This document shows positions 1 to 6,719 of a DNA stretch of 28,119 bases, piece after piece. Each line of letters begins with the position of its first letter. Positions within the stretch are counted from its first letter, which is position 1. The DNA comes from JBFKPQ01 sp041628225. GTDB lineage: Bacteria; Actinomycetota; Acidimicrobiia; Spongiisociales; JAENVV01. A program made the position numbers and the translations under genes. The notes beneath the pieces were generated by a model. It did no database searches. It was given only the letters and a program-made list of their open reading frames with translations, and was not told where the DNA came from. The stretch is taken from positions 1-28,119 of the forward strand of contig JBFKPQ010000014.1 of NCBI GenBank assembly GCA_041628225.1, written 5' to 3'.

Positions 1-143
1 CGGTCCTGAGCCCGCTCACGAGCGCCGAGGAACGTGGGGATTGCGATGGCGATCAGAATGGCAATGATCAGCACGACCACCATCAACTCGACGAGGGTGA
101 AACCCTCTTCCTTGTTCAGACGCTCACGCATCCAAGTAATCAT
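1..143 (-). CDS. pilA: Type IV major pilin (prepilin), N-terminal part, truncated by window edge
   Basis: The reverse strand encodes a prepilin beginning MITWMRERLNKEEG, followed by FTLVELMVVVLIIAILIA. This is a class III prepilin signature: a short charged leader, cleavage after Gly14, Phe at mature +1, Glu at mature +5 (residue 19), then a hydrophobic helix that forms the pilus core. The ATG at 143 is supported by a strong Shine-Dalgarno AAGGAG (151-156), 7 nt upstream. The frame stays open to base 1, so only about 47 residues are visible and the C-terminal globular domain is missing. It follows pilC but is separated from it by a strong inverted repeat and has its own sigma-28-like promoter, as expected for a highly expressed structural subunit. 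The signature is shared by pseudopilins; strong expression signals and position after pilC favour the major pilin. Confidence 0.9.
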   Translation of the reverse strand, partial: MITWMRERLNKEEGFTLVELMVVVLIIAILIAIAIPTFLGARERAQD

Positions 144-174
144 GTCGGGACTCCTTCGTGTGGTGTTTCCCAGC

Positions 175-191
175 GGGTCGCGTATCGACCC
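175..191 (-). other. Small hairpin at the predicted 5' end of pilA mRNA
   Basis: On the transcribed strand GGGTCG, loop ATACG, CGACCC gives a perfect 6-bp stem. If transcription starts about 7 nt past the -10 element at 202-209, this hairpin would be almost at the 5' end of the pilA mRNA and about 30 nt upstream of the start codon. Such structures can protect abundant mRNAs from decay; that role is inference. Confidence 0.35.
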
Positions 192-201
192 ACAAGAGGA
201 G

Positions 202-233
202 TTATCGGCCGTCTGATGGGTTCGACTTGAGGG
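202..233 (-). promoter_or_regulatory. Sigma-28 (FliA/WhiG)-like promoter for pilA
   Basis: On the minus strand CCCTCAAG (226-233) is followed, 16 nt after CTCAAG, by GCCGATAA (202-209), which is a perfect match to the sigma-28 family -10 element. The expected start point is near 195, giving an untranslated leader of about 50 nt that contains the AAGGAG ribosome site. It is the best -10 of four related elements in this window, all ahead of pilus genes. The spacer is one to two nt longer than in enteric FliA promoters. Confidence 0.65.
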
Positions 234-264
234 AATCCTGGAGTGTTTCGGAAAGCCGGGTTAA

Positions 265-299
265 CCGATGGCGCCGGCCACCTGGGCCGGCGCCATCGG
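265..299 (-). terminator. Perfect 15-bp inverted repeat between pilC and pilA, probable terminator
   Basis: Bases 265-279 and 285-299 are perfect reverse complements of 15 bp around a 5-nt loop (280-284). The repeat lies 22 bp past the pilC stop codon and ahead of the pilA promoter. The stem is very GC-rich. On the transcribed strand it is followed by TTAACCCGG rather than a clean U-run, so it is not a textbook intrinsic terminator. It may act as a tail-less actinobacterial terminator or as a 3'-end stabiliser that insulates the DUF4388-pilB-pilT-pilC transcript from pilA. Confidence 0.65.
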
Positions 300-320
300 G
301 GTCCCCCACCATTGGGTGAT

Positions 321-1541
321 CTACTGGATCAGGTTGACGATGTTGAACATCGGCATGTAGAGCGAGATGAGCATGCCGCCGACCGTGGCGCCGAGCACCA
401 CGATGAGCAACGGCTCGATGAGGCTCGTGAGCCCTTCGACCATCGCCTCCACTTCGGCGTCATAGAAGTCTCCCACCTTCTCGAGCATGGTGTCGAGCGC
501 ACCGGTTTCCTCGCCGACCGCGATCATCTGCACGACCATCGGCGGAAACACCTTGTGCGACAGCAACGGCTCGGCGATGGATTCACCTTCCGACACCGAT
601 GCCTTCACATCCTGGACGGCGCGCGCCACGACCGCGTTCCCGGCCGTGTCGGTGACGATGTCCATCGCCTGGAGGATCGGAACGCCCGTCTTGGTCAGGG
701 CGGCCATCGTGTGAGCGAAGCGGGCAATGGCCGTCTTGTGCACGAGGTTGCCGAAGATCGGCAACTTGAGCTTGATCGCGTCGAAGGTGGCCCGGCCACC
801 GTCCGTGGCAATCCAGCGCCGGAACAGGATCACCGTGCCGATCGTGACGAGCGACACGGCCCACCACCAGGTCGTGAGCAGACTCGAGATGAAGAGCAGC
901 ATCCGCGTCGGCAGAGGTAGCGTGCCGCCCAGGTCGGCGTACAGCGACTCGAACATCGGCACGACGAAGATCAGCATCGCCGCCACGATGAAGACCACCA
1001 AACCGAACACGGCCGACGGATACATCATGGCCGACTTGATCTTCGACCGAAGTGCCACCTGTGCCTCGAGGGTGTCGGCGAGTCGCAACAGGGTGTCGTC
1101 GAGCACACCGCCGACCTCACCGGCCCGCACCATCGCCGTGTACAGCTGGCTGAAGGCCTTGGGGTGCTTCTCCATGGCCACCGAGAGGCTCGTGCCCCGC
1201 TCGACGTCGGCCTTGATCTCGAGGATCACCTTGGCGAAGGCGCTGTTCTCGGTCTGGTCGGCGAGGATGCTGAGCGAACGCAGCAGCGAGAGGCCGGCGT
1301 TGATCATCGTGGCGAACTGCCGGGAGAACACGGCGACTTCCTTGTAGGAGATCCGGTCCGTCAGACCCGGAATCGAGATCTCCTTCTGGAGGGCGGAGTC
1401 CTTCTTCTCTTCGATCGAGACAGGCTGGTAGCCCTTGTCCCGCAGCGCGGTGGCAACCTTGGCCTGGGACGAGGCCTCCATCTCGCCCGAATGGACGTTG
1501 CCTTCTTTGTCCTTGACCTTGTATGCGTAGGTGGTTGCCAT
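321..1541 (-). CDS. pilC: Type IV pilus inner-membrane platform protein PilC
   Basis: This 406-residue protein is the cytoplasmic-membrane platform of the type IV pilus, which couples the PilB and PilT ATPases to pilin movement. It shows the duplicated T2SF (GspF) layout: a first cytoplasmic helical domain with FSRQFATMINAGLSLLRSL (about residues 70-88), membrane segments near 170-195 and 215-240, a second repeat with FAHTMAALTKTGVPILQAM, and a last membrane segment near 375-397. Length is normal for PilC. The start ATG follows an AGGAG site that overlaps the pilT stop codon, so translation after pilT is probably coupled (9-bp gap). It is the last gene of the DUF4388-pilB-pilT-pilC operon and is followed by the inverted repeat at 265-299. 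Confidence 0.95.
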   Translation of the reverse strand: MATTYAYKVKDKEGNVHSGEMEASSQAKVATALRDKGYQPVSIEEKKDSALQKEISIPGLTDRISYKEVAVFSRQFATMINAGLSLLRSLSILADQTENSAFAKVILEIKADVERGTSLSVAMEKHPKAFSQLYTAMVRAGEVGGVLDDTLLRLADTLEAQVALRSKIKSAMMYPSAVFGLVVFIVAAMLIFVVPMFESLYADLGGTLPLPTRMLLFISSLLTTWWWAVSLVTIGTVILFRRWIATDGGRATFDAIKLKLPIFGNLVHKTAIARFAHTMAALTKTGVPILQAMDIVTDTAGNAVVARAVQDVKASVSEGESIAEPLLSHKVFPPMVVQMIAVGEETGALDTMLEKVGDFYDAEVEAMVEGLTSLIEPLLIVVLGATVGGMLISLYMPMFNIVNLIQ

Positions 1542-1550
1542 CGTCGTCTC

Positions 1551-3116
1551 CTAGGCCACGCGGCCAACCAGCCGCTGCAGATCTTCGAGATTGGTGCACC
1601 GTTCGGCGGCCATCTCGTACGTGATGATGTTGCGTCGGACGAGATCGGCCAACGCCTGGTCCATGGTCTGCATGCCGTACTTGCCGCCGGCTTGCATGGC
1701 GGTGGTGATCTGATGGATCTTCCCTTCGCGCACGAGGTTGCGGATGGCGGGTGTCGCCACCATCACCTCGATCGCGGGGATACGACCCTTGCCGTCGCGG
1801 GTCGGCAGCAACTGCTGCGTGACCACGGCCTGCAGGGTGGCGGCGAGCTGCACGCGCACTTGGTCCTGCTGATGGGACGGGAAAACGTCGATGATGCGGT
1901 CGATGGTCTGCGGGGCGTCCTGGGTATGGAGCGTGGCGAACACGAGGTGGCCGGTTTCCGCGGCGGTCAACGCCGTCGAGATGGTCTCGAGGTCGCGCAA
2001 CTCACCGACGAGGATGACGTCGGGGTCCTGACGGAGCGCGTGGCGAAGGGCGTAGTTGAAACCCATCGTGTCGGCTCCCACTTCACGCTGATTGACGATC
2101 GCTTTGTTGTGCTGGTGCAAGAACTCGATCGGGTCCTCGACGGTCAGGATGTGTACGGCCCGGCGCCTGTTGATGAGGTCGATGACCGAAGCCAGCGTCG
2201 TCGACTTGCCCGACCCGGTCGGACCCGTGACCAGCACGAGGCCGCGGGGGTACTCGGCGAACTCCGACACGACGGGTGGGATACCCAGAGACGACAGGTC
2301 TTTGATCTCGTCGGGGATGGCCCGGAAGACGGCACCGATGGCGTCGCGCTGGAAGAACACGTTGAGGCGGAACCGGCCCTTGCCGGCCAGCGGGTGCGAT
2401 GCGTCGAGCTCGAGCGTCTCTTCGAGTTTCTCGCGCTGCTTCTCCGTGAGGATGGCGTAGATCATCCGGCGCAGGTCGGCCGGTTTCATCACCCCGTACT
2501 CCTCGAGTTTGCGCAGTTCACCGTGGACCCTGATCTGGGGTGGTGACCCGGCGGTCAGGTGGAGGTCCGAACCGTCAGAATCCACCAGGATCGTCAAGAG
2601 CGTGTTGACGTGGAGGTCGGGGCCGTCGTCGTCGGGAGCGCCTCCCTCTCCGCCGCCCGGTACACGGGTGACGGGCACGTCTCGTGGCCCGTGGACGAAG
2701 TCCAGCGCACGACCGATGGCCTCTTTGGTGGCGAGCGCGAGCGTGATCTTCTGGCCGGTCAACTGTTCGAGCTTGCGGTGCCGCTCGGCATCGAACGGAT
2801 CGGCCACGGCGACCTGCAGTCCGTCGTCGTCGAGCTTCACGGGCATCACGTGCAACGCGCGGGCGTCCTCTCCCGAGATCAGCGCCACGGCTTCCGGATC
2901 GAGCAGAACGTCGTCGATCTCTACGAACTCCATGCCGACGCGTTCTGCGACGGTCTGCAGCAGGTCTTCCTCGCGGACGATGCCTTCATCGGTGAGCAAC
3001 TTGGCGAGCGGTTTCCCGGTCGCCTCCTCGCGGTCGAGCATCACCTCGAGCACGTCTTTCGACAAGAGGTGGCGGTCGACCAGCAACTCACCCAATTTGC
3101 GCGATGCAGTGTTCAT
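1551..3116 (-). CDS. pilT: Type IV pilus retraction ATPase PilT with an N-terminal MshEN-like domain
   Basis: This 521-residue hexameric ATPase powers pilus retraction (twitching motility, DNA uptake). The C-terminal part (about 165-521) is a canonical PilT core: Walker A GPTGSGKST (298-306), Asp box TVEDPIEF, Walker B VILVGELRD (367-375), His box GHLVFATLHTQDA, and AIRNLVRE (457-464), close to the AIRNLIRE motif that marks retraction ATPases. Standard PilT is about 350 residues. The extra 165 residues resemble the N-terminal domain of PilB/GspE: KLGELLVDRHLLSKDVLE, a second PLAKLLTDEGIVREEDLL repeat, then an alpha/beta region and a Gly/Asp-rich linker (153-166). In PilB-type proteins this domain (MshEN) can bind c-di-GMP. 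It lies 76 bp after pilB, and that gap carries a promoter-like element. Confidence 0.95.
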   Translation of the reverse strand: MNTASRKLGELLVDRHLLSKDVLEVMLDREEATGKPLAKLLTDEGIVREEDLLQTVAERVGMEFVEIDDVLLDPEAVALISGEDARALHVMPVKLDDDGLQVAVADPFDAERHRKLEQLTGQKITLALATKEAIGRALDFVHGPRDVPVTRVPGGGEGGAPDDDGPDLHVNTLLTILVDSDGSDLHLTAGSPPQIRVHGELRKLEEYGVMKPADLRRMIYAILTEKQREKLEETLELDASHPLAGKGRFRLNVFFQRDAIGAVFRAIPDEIKDLSSLGIPPVVSEFAEYPRGLVLVTGPTGSGKSTTLASVIDLINRRRAVHILTVEDPIEFLHQHNKAIVNQREVGADTMGFNYALRHALRQDPDVILVGELRDLETISTALTAAETGHLVFATLHTQDAPQTIDRIIDVFPSHQQDQVRVQLAATLQAVVTQQLLPTRDGKGRIPAIEVMVATPAIRNLVREGKIHQITTAMQAGGKYGMQTMDQALADLVRRNIITYEMAAERCTNLEDLQRLVGRVA

Positions 3117-3144
3117 TCCACTCGGCTTTCTCGTCCTGAGACTT

Positions 3145-3173
3145 GTTTCGGCATGCTCGAGAACCCCCTTGAC
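3145..3173 (-). promoter_or_regulatory. Sigma-28-like promoter in the pilB-pilT gap
   Basis: On the minus strand GTCAAG (3168-3173), a 15-nt spacer and GCCGAAAC (3145-3152) lie in the 76-bp gap before pilT. The predicted start near 3138 would give a leader of about 22 nt. The -10 reads GCCGAAAC, where the pilA copy reads GCCGATAA. It could give pilT-pilC an extra transcript independent of pilB, changing the retraction-to-extension ratio. Confidence 0.5.
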
Positions 3174-3192
3174 CGATTCGAGGATACGTGCC

Positions 3193-4872
3193 TCACACCG
3201 TGACGCGGAGGATCTCCTCGAGCGATGTCAATCCCCGACGAGCCTTGAGCAGACCGTCTTGGCGCAGCGGTCGCATGCCCTGCGACACTGCCATCTTCGT
3301 GATCTCGTCGGTGGTGGCGTGATCGACCGTCAAACGCTCGATCTCCTCGGAAACGATCATGAGTTCGTGGAGGGCGAGGCGCCCGCGATACCCGGTGTTC
3401 GTGCACTTGGAGCAGCCGACCGGCTTGTACACCTCGGGAATCTCGTCACCCCAATGCTCGAAGTCCCAGCCGATGCGCGTCAGAGCTTCGCGGGTGGGCA
3501 CGTCGACCGTCTTGCAATCGGAGCACAGCCGGCGAGCGAGCCGCTGGCCGAGCACCGAATCGACGGCAGACCCCACGAGGAATGGCTCCACGCCCATCTC
3601 GGTGAGCCGGCTGATCGCAGACGGGGCGTCGTTCGTGTGCATGGTCGAGAGCACGAGGTGACCGGTGAGCGCCGACTCGATGGCGATGTTCCCGGTCTCT
3701 TGGTCACGGATCTCACCGACGAGCATGACGTCGGGGTCCTGACGGAGGAAGGAGCGGAGGGCGGAGGCGAACGTCAGGCCGGCCTTCTTGTTGACCTGGA
3801 CCTGGCTGATCCCGGCCAGCCGGTATTCGACCGGATCCTCGACCGTGACGATGTTGACGTCCGGCTTGTTGAGCACGTTGAGCGTCGAGTACAGGGTGGT
3901 CGACTTACCCGAACCGGTCGGACCACACACGAGAATCGTTCCGTACGGCTTCTCGTAGGACGTCGCGTATCGTTCGAGCGTATCGGGCTCGAACCCGAGC
4001 TGTTCGAGTTCGAGCATGGCGGTCGAGTTGTCGAGGATACGCATGACGACCTTCTCGCCGTAGATCGTCGGGAGCGACGAGACGCGCAGATCGATCGTGC
4101 GGTTCCCGCCGACACGGAGGCTGATGCGGCCGTCTTGGGGCCGGCGCCGCTCGGCGATGTCCATCTCGGCCATGATCTTCAGGCGGCTGACCACCGCGTT
4201 GGAAACCGAACGGGGCGTCCGCATCACCTCATGCAGCACGCCGTCGATGCGAAACCGGACGCGCAGGTCGCGGTCCGTCGGCTCGATGTGGATATCGGAA
4301 GCCCGGTCGGCCGACGCCTTCGTGATCAGCATGTTGACGAGCTTGACGATCGGTGCTTCCTCCGTCGCCGCCGCGACGGCGCCGAGGTCCTGCGTCTCTA
4401 CCTCGTCTTCGAAGCTGGAGAAATCGGCGACCGAGTCGTCGAGACCGGCAACGCTCGAAATCGCACCCTCGACATCGCTCTTCGTGGCGACACGAGCCAC
4501 GACCTCGCGGCCCGTGATGGCCCGGATGTCGTCGATCGCCAGCACGTTGGCCGGGTCGGACATCGCCACCAGCAGCTTGTCGTTCTCGAAGGCGTACGGA
4601 ATCGCCGCATATCGGCGAGCGAGGGCGTCGGGTATCAGGGTGGCCGCAGCAGGGTCGACCGTGACGTCGGACAGATCGACGAACGTGACACCGATGTGCT
4701 TGGCGAGCGTGCGGACGAGGTCTCGCTCGTCGACCAGCCCTTCCTCGACCAGGACGCGGCCCAGCGGACGGCTCGACTCGGCGGCCATCGCCAAGCCCTT
4801 CTCGAGCGTCTCCTGCGTTAGCAATCCCTCCTCCAGGAGGAGGGTTGCCAGATGTCCGCTGTCTCGCGTCAT
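3193..4872 (-). CDS. pilB: Type IV pilus extension ATPase PilB
   Basis: This 559-residue GspE/PilB-family ATPase drives pilin polymerisation at the inner membrane. The N-terminal MshEN-like domain (1-140) has two repeats, HLATLLLEEGLLTQETLE and PLGRVLVEEGLVDERDLV. The core carries SDIHIEP (192-198), Walker A GPTGSGKST (317-325), the Asp box TVEDPVEY (343-350), Walker B VMLVGEIRD (382-390) and the His box GHLVLSTMHTNDA (404-416). A CxxC pair (450, 453) and a second CxxC (487, 490) form the zinc-binding tetracysteine site typical of PilB/GspE and absent from PilT. The ATG is 3 bp after the stop codon of the DUF4388 gene and lacks an obvious ribosome site, so it is probably translated by coupling. 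Length and motifs are complete. Confidence 0.96.
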   Translation of the reverse strand: MTRDSGHLATLLLEEGLLTQETLEKGLAMAAESSRPLGRVLVEEGLVDERDLVRTLAKHIGVTFVDLSDVTVDPAAATLIPDALARRYAAIPYAFENDKLLVAMSDPANVLAIDDIRAITGREVVARVATKSDVEGAISSVAGLDDSVADFSSFEDEVETQDLGAVAAATEEAPIVKLVNMLITKASADRASDIHIEPTDRDLRVRFRIDGVLHEVMRTPRSVSNAVVSRLKIMAEMDIAERRRPQDGRISLRVGGNRTIDLRVSSLPTIYGEKVVMRILDNSTAMLELEQLGFEPDTLERYATSYEKPYGTILVCGPTGSGKSTTLYSTLNVLNKPDVNIVTVEDPVEYRLAGISQVQVNKKAGLTFASALRSFLRQDPDVMLVGEIRDQETGNIAIESALTGHLVLSTMHTNDAPSAISRLTEMGVEPFLVGSAVDSVLGQRLARRLCSDCKTVDVPTREALTRIGWDFEHWGDEIPEVYKPVGCSKCTNTGYRGRLALHELMIVSEEIERLTVDHATTDEITKMAVSQGMRPLRQDGLLKARRGLTSLEEILRVTV

Positions 4873-4875
4873 GGA

Positions 4876-5886
4876 TCAGTCGTCTGTCTCGCCGAGTTCC
4901 TTGGCGAGCGCACCCAGGCCTCGCCGCCGCATCAACCCGGCGGCGCGCTCGGACAGCGTGCCTTCCAGGTCATCATCCTCATCATACGTGGACTTGAGGA
5001 TTTCCAACCCGGACTCCTCGGCTTCGGCTTCTCGGATGACTCCGGACAAGGCGCTCTGCAAGAGATCGGTGGCATCGTCGTCGGACTCCGCCTCGGGCAC
5101 CTCATCCTCGTAGAGCAGGGTATCCGGATCGTGTCCGTCGTGTTCCGGCAGCGCCGCTTCTTCGGCTACCGGATCGTTGTAGCTGTAGCGGGCGTTGATC
5201 GTCTGGTCGACCACCTCGAGGAGGTCCTGGCGAACCAGCCAGGCCATCGCCTTGGCGACGGAGAACTCACTCGATCCCATGCGCTGGGCAACTTCTTCGA
5301 TGGTCCCCTGGCCTCCCAACGCCGCCAGCAGTTTCCAGGTGTCGGCGGTGAGGGTGACCTCGCTGGCTCCGTCCGGAAGCGAGCCGACCATGCCGAGCCG
5401 GAACTTCGTACCCGGGATGACCTCTTCGATCTCGGCCCACTGGGCGGCGCGATGCTCGGCGTCGGACAGACAGACCTCGACGTCGACGGACTCGCCGGCC
5501 ACATATCGGGGAGCAACGTCGTCCCCGAAGTCGAACGTGCCTCGTCCGGGCCGGGTCAGGCGGAAGATCACCTCGGTCCCCTGCTCCGCGATGAAATCGC
5601 GCAGGTCGTCGGTGGTGGTGCCACCCTGGAGAACCTCGGAGATCGAACGCTCGCGGCGTTCGATCAGCTGCCAATCCTCGGGATCGACGAAGCCTGCGTT
5701 CAGCAGATCGGCTCGAAGGTCGTCGTCCCGACGCGTCGTCGCGTAGATGAGACGACCTTCATTGATGAAGATCTTTCCGTCCATGCCGCCTGCTTCGACA
5801 CGCAGGCAACCGGTCTTCCCCGAGCGAGCGAGCAACCGGAGTACCTCGCCGAGCGGGATGGATTCGAGACGTCCGTTCAACGCCAT
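4876..5886 (-). CDS. DUF4388-domain protein with winged-helix-like segment, first gene of the pilB operon
   Basis: This is a 336-residue predicted cytoplasmic protein without signal peptide or membrane segment. Residues 1-120 match the DUF4388 (PatA N-terminal-like) pattern: MALNGRLESIPLGEVLRLLA, then GKTGCLRVEAG and GKIFINEGRLIYA. Residues 176-227 look like a winged helix (LTADTWKLLAALGG, TIEEVAQRMGSSEFSVAKAM, LVRQDLLEVVD). Residues 242-310 are very acidic and probably disordered, and the end is basic then helical (RAAGLMRRRGLGALAKEL). The ATG has an AAAGGAG site 8 nt upstream. DUF4388 proteins often sit near response regulators, small GTPases and motility genes; a role in regulating pilus assembly is suggested by the 3-bp spacing to pilB and by the upstream sigma-28-like promoter. 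The biochemical function is unknown. Confidence 0.85.
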   Translation of the reverse strand: MALNGRLESIPLGEVLRLLARSGKTGCLRVEAGGMDGKIFINEGRLIYATTRRDDDLRADLLNAGFVDPEDWQLIERRERSISEVLQGGTTTDDLRDFIAEQGTEVIFRLTRPGRGTFDFGDDVAPRYVAGESVDVEVCLSDAEHRAAQWAEIEEVIPGTKFRLGMVGSLPDGASEVTLTADTWKLLAALGGQGTIEEVAQRMGSSEFSVAKAMAWLVRQDLLEVVDQTINARYSYNDPVAEEAALPEHDGHDPDTLLYEDEVPEAESDDDATDLLQSALSGVIREAEAEESGLEILKSTYDEDDDLEGTLSERAAGLMRRRGLGALAKELGETDD

Positions 5887-5915
5887 AGCTGCAACTCCTT
5901 TGCCCTGCTAGGGAA

Positions 5916-5944
5916 GCTTCGGCGCTCTCGCCAAGGCCCTTGAG
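5916..5944 (-). promoter_or_regulatory. Sigma-28-like promoter for the DUF4388-pilB-pilT-pilC operon
   Basis: On the minus strand CTCAAG (5939-5944), a 15-nt spacer and GCCGAAGC (5916-5923) fill the gap between aroE and the DUF4388 gene. The predicted start near 5908 gives a leader of about 20 nt that still contains the AAAGGAG ribosome site. It would uncouple the pilus operon from the aroE housekeeping transcript. Confidence 0.55.
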
Positions 5945-5948
5945 GCCT

Positions 5949-6719
5949 TTACAGGGCAGCGCGCATGGCCGATTCGGACGGATCGATGCCCGTCCACAGA
6001 CGGAACGAGGCCATCGCCTGCCCAACCAGCATGTCGACGCCGGGCGCGACCGGCCGGCCGGTGGCCCGCATGTGCGTGACCGCCGGCGTGTCGTTCCCCG
6101 GGTCGTAGGGCATGTCCAGGAGGCCGACGGACCGATCGAGCACCGGTTCCGGGAGGTTCTCGCCACGCATGCCAACCGGCGTCGCGTTGACCACCACCGC
6201 CCCATCGATACCGCTCCCCCATGGCACGAGTTCTGCAGACACGCCCACGTCGGATGCGGTGGTCCGGGCCGCTTCCGGACGACGAGCCGACACGTACAGC
6301 GGGTGTGCCTCGAGCGCGACGAGTGCCGCCGCGGCCGCACCTCCCGATCCCAGTACGAGAATCGGTCCCAGGTCGGGAAGGCCGGCGCGTTCCCACGCGT
6401 AGCGGATGCCCTGACCATCGGTCGAATACCCTACGAGCCGCCCAGCCACCCGGGCCCAGGTGTTCACGGACCCGGATCTCAGGGCCGATCCCTCCAACAC
6501 GTCGCACAGGATCGCGGCGAGCCGCTTGTGCGGCATGGTGATGTTGGCGCCGGTCAAGTCGCCGGTTCGGACCTCGCCCGACGCCTCGACCATGCCGGCC
6601 CGGTCGACCTGTCGGGCCTCGTAGCTCCCCCGCAACCCTGCCTCTTCCATTGCGGCGCGATGCATCGCGGGAGAACGGGAGTGCTCGACCGGATCGCCGA
6701 GCACCACCAGACGGATCAC
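5949..6719 (-). CDS. aroE: Shikimate dehydrogenase (NADP+)
   Basis: This 256-residue enzyme reduces 3-dehydroshikimate to shikimate in aromatic amino acid and chorismate synthesis. Substrate-binding SRSPAMH (SxS motif), the catalytic lysine in ITMPHK, SVNT and the catalytic Asp in STDGQG are present, as are the nucleotide-binding loop VLGSGGAAAAA, an Arg-rich ARR for the NADP phosphate, NATPVGM, and the C-terminal DMLVGQA. The usual NTDG reads STDG here, a mild change. I chose the GTG at 6719, which overlaps the mltG stop as GTGA and begins VIRLVVLGDPVEHSRSP; a longer in-frame extension to 6755 adds residues unlike the family. It is the last gene of the housekeeping run. aroK, aroB and aroC, which often follow aroE in Actinobacteria, are not here; the pilus operon is. 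Confidence 0.93.
   Translation of the reverse strand: MIRLVVLGDPVEHSRSPAMHRAAMEEAGLRGSYEARQVDRAGMVEASGEVRTGDLTGANITMPHKRLAAILCDVLEGSALRSGSVNTWARVAGRLVGYSTDGQGIRYAWERAGLPDLGPILVLGSGGAAAAALVALEAHPLYVSARRPEAARTTASDVGVSAELVPWGSGIDGAVVVNATPVGMRGENLPEPVLDRSVGLLDMPYDPGNDTPAVTHMRATGRPVAPGVDMLVGQAMASFRLWTGIDPSESAMRAAL

Noticed and set aside
144..264. c-di-GMP riboswitch in the pilA leader
   Set aside because: Considered because such riboswitches occur before pilin genes. The leader after the predicted start is only about 50 nt and shows just one short hairpin, with no GEMM-like core.
2509..4821. Long plus-strand open frame (770 codons) opposite pilB and pilT
   Set aside because: It is the antisense of two clear ATPase genes, has low-complexity Arg/Asp/Val-rich sequence, no ribosome site and no family resemblance. 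It is a GC-rich codon-bias shadow.
6368..6460. Loss of function in AroE because NTDG reads STDG
   Set aside because: The catalytic Lys and Asp, the nucleotide-binding loop and the C-terminal motif are intact; the Asn-to-Ser change is at a tolerated position.
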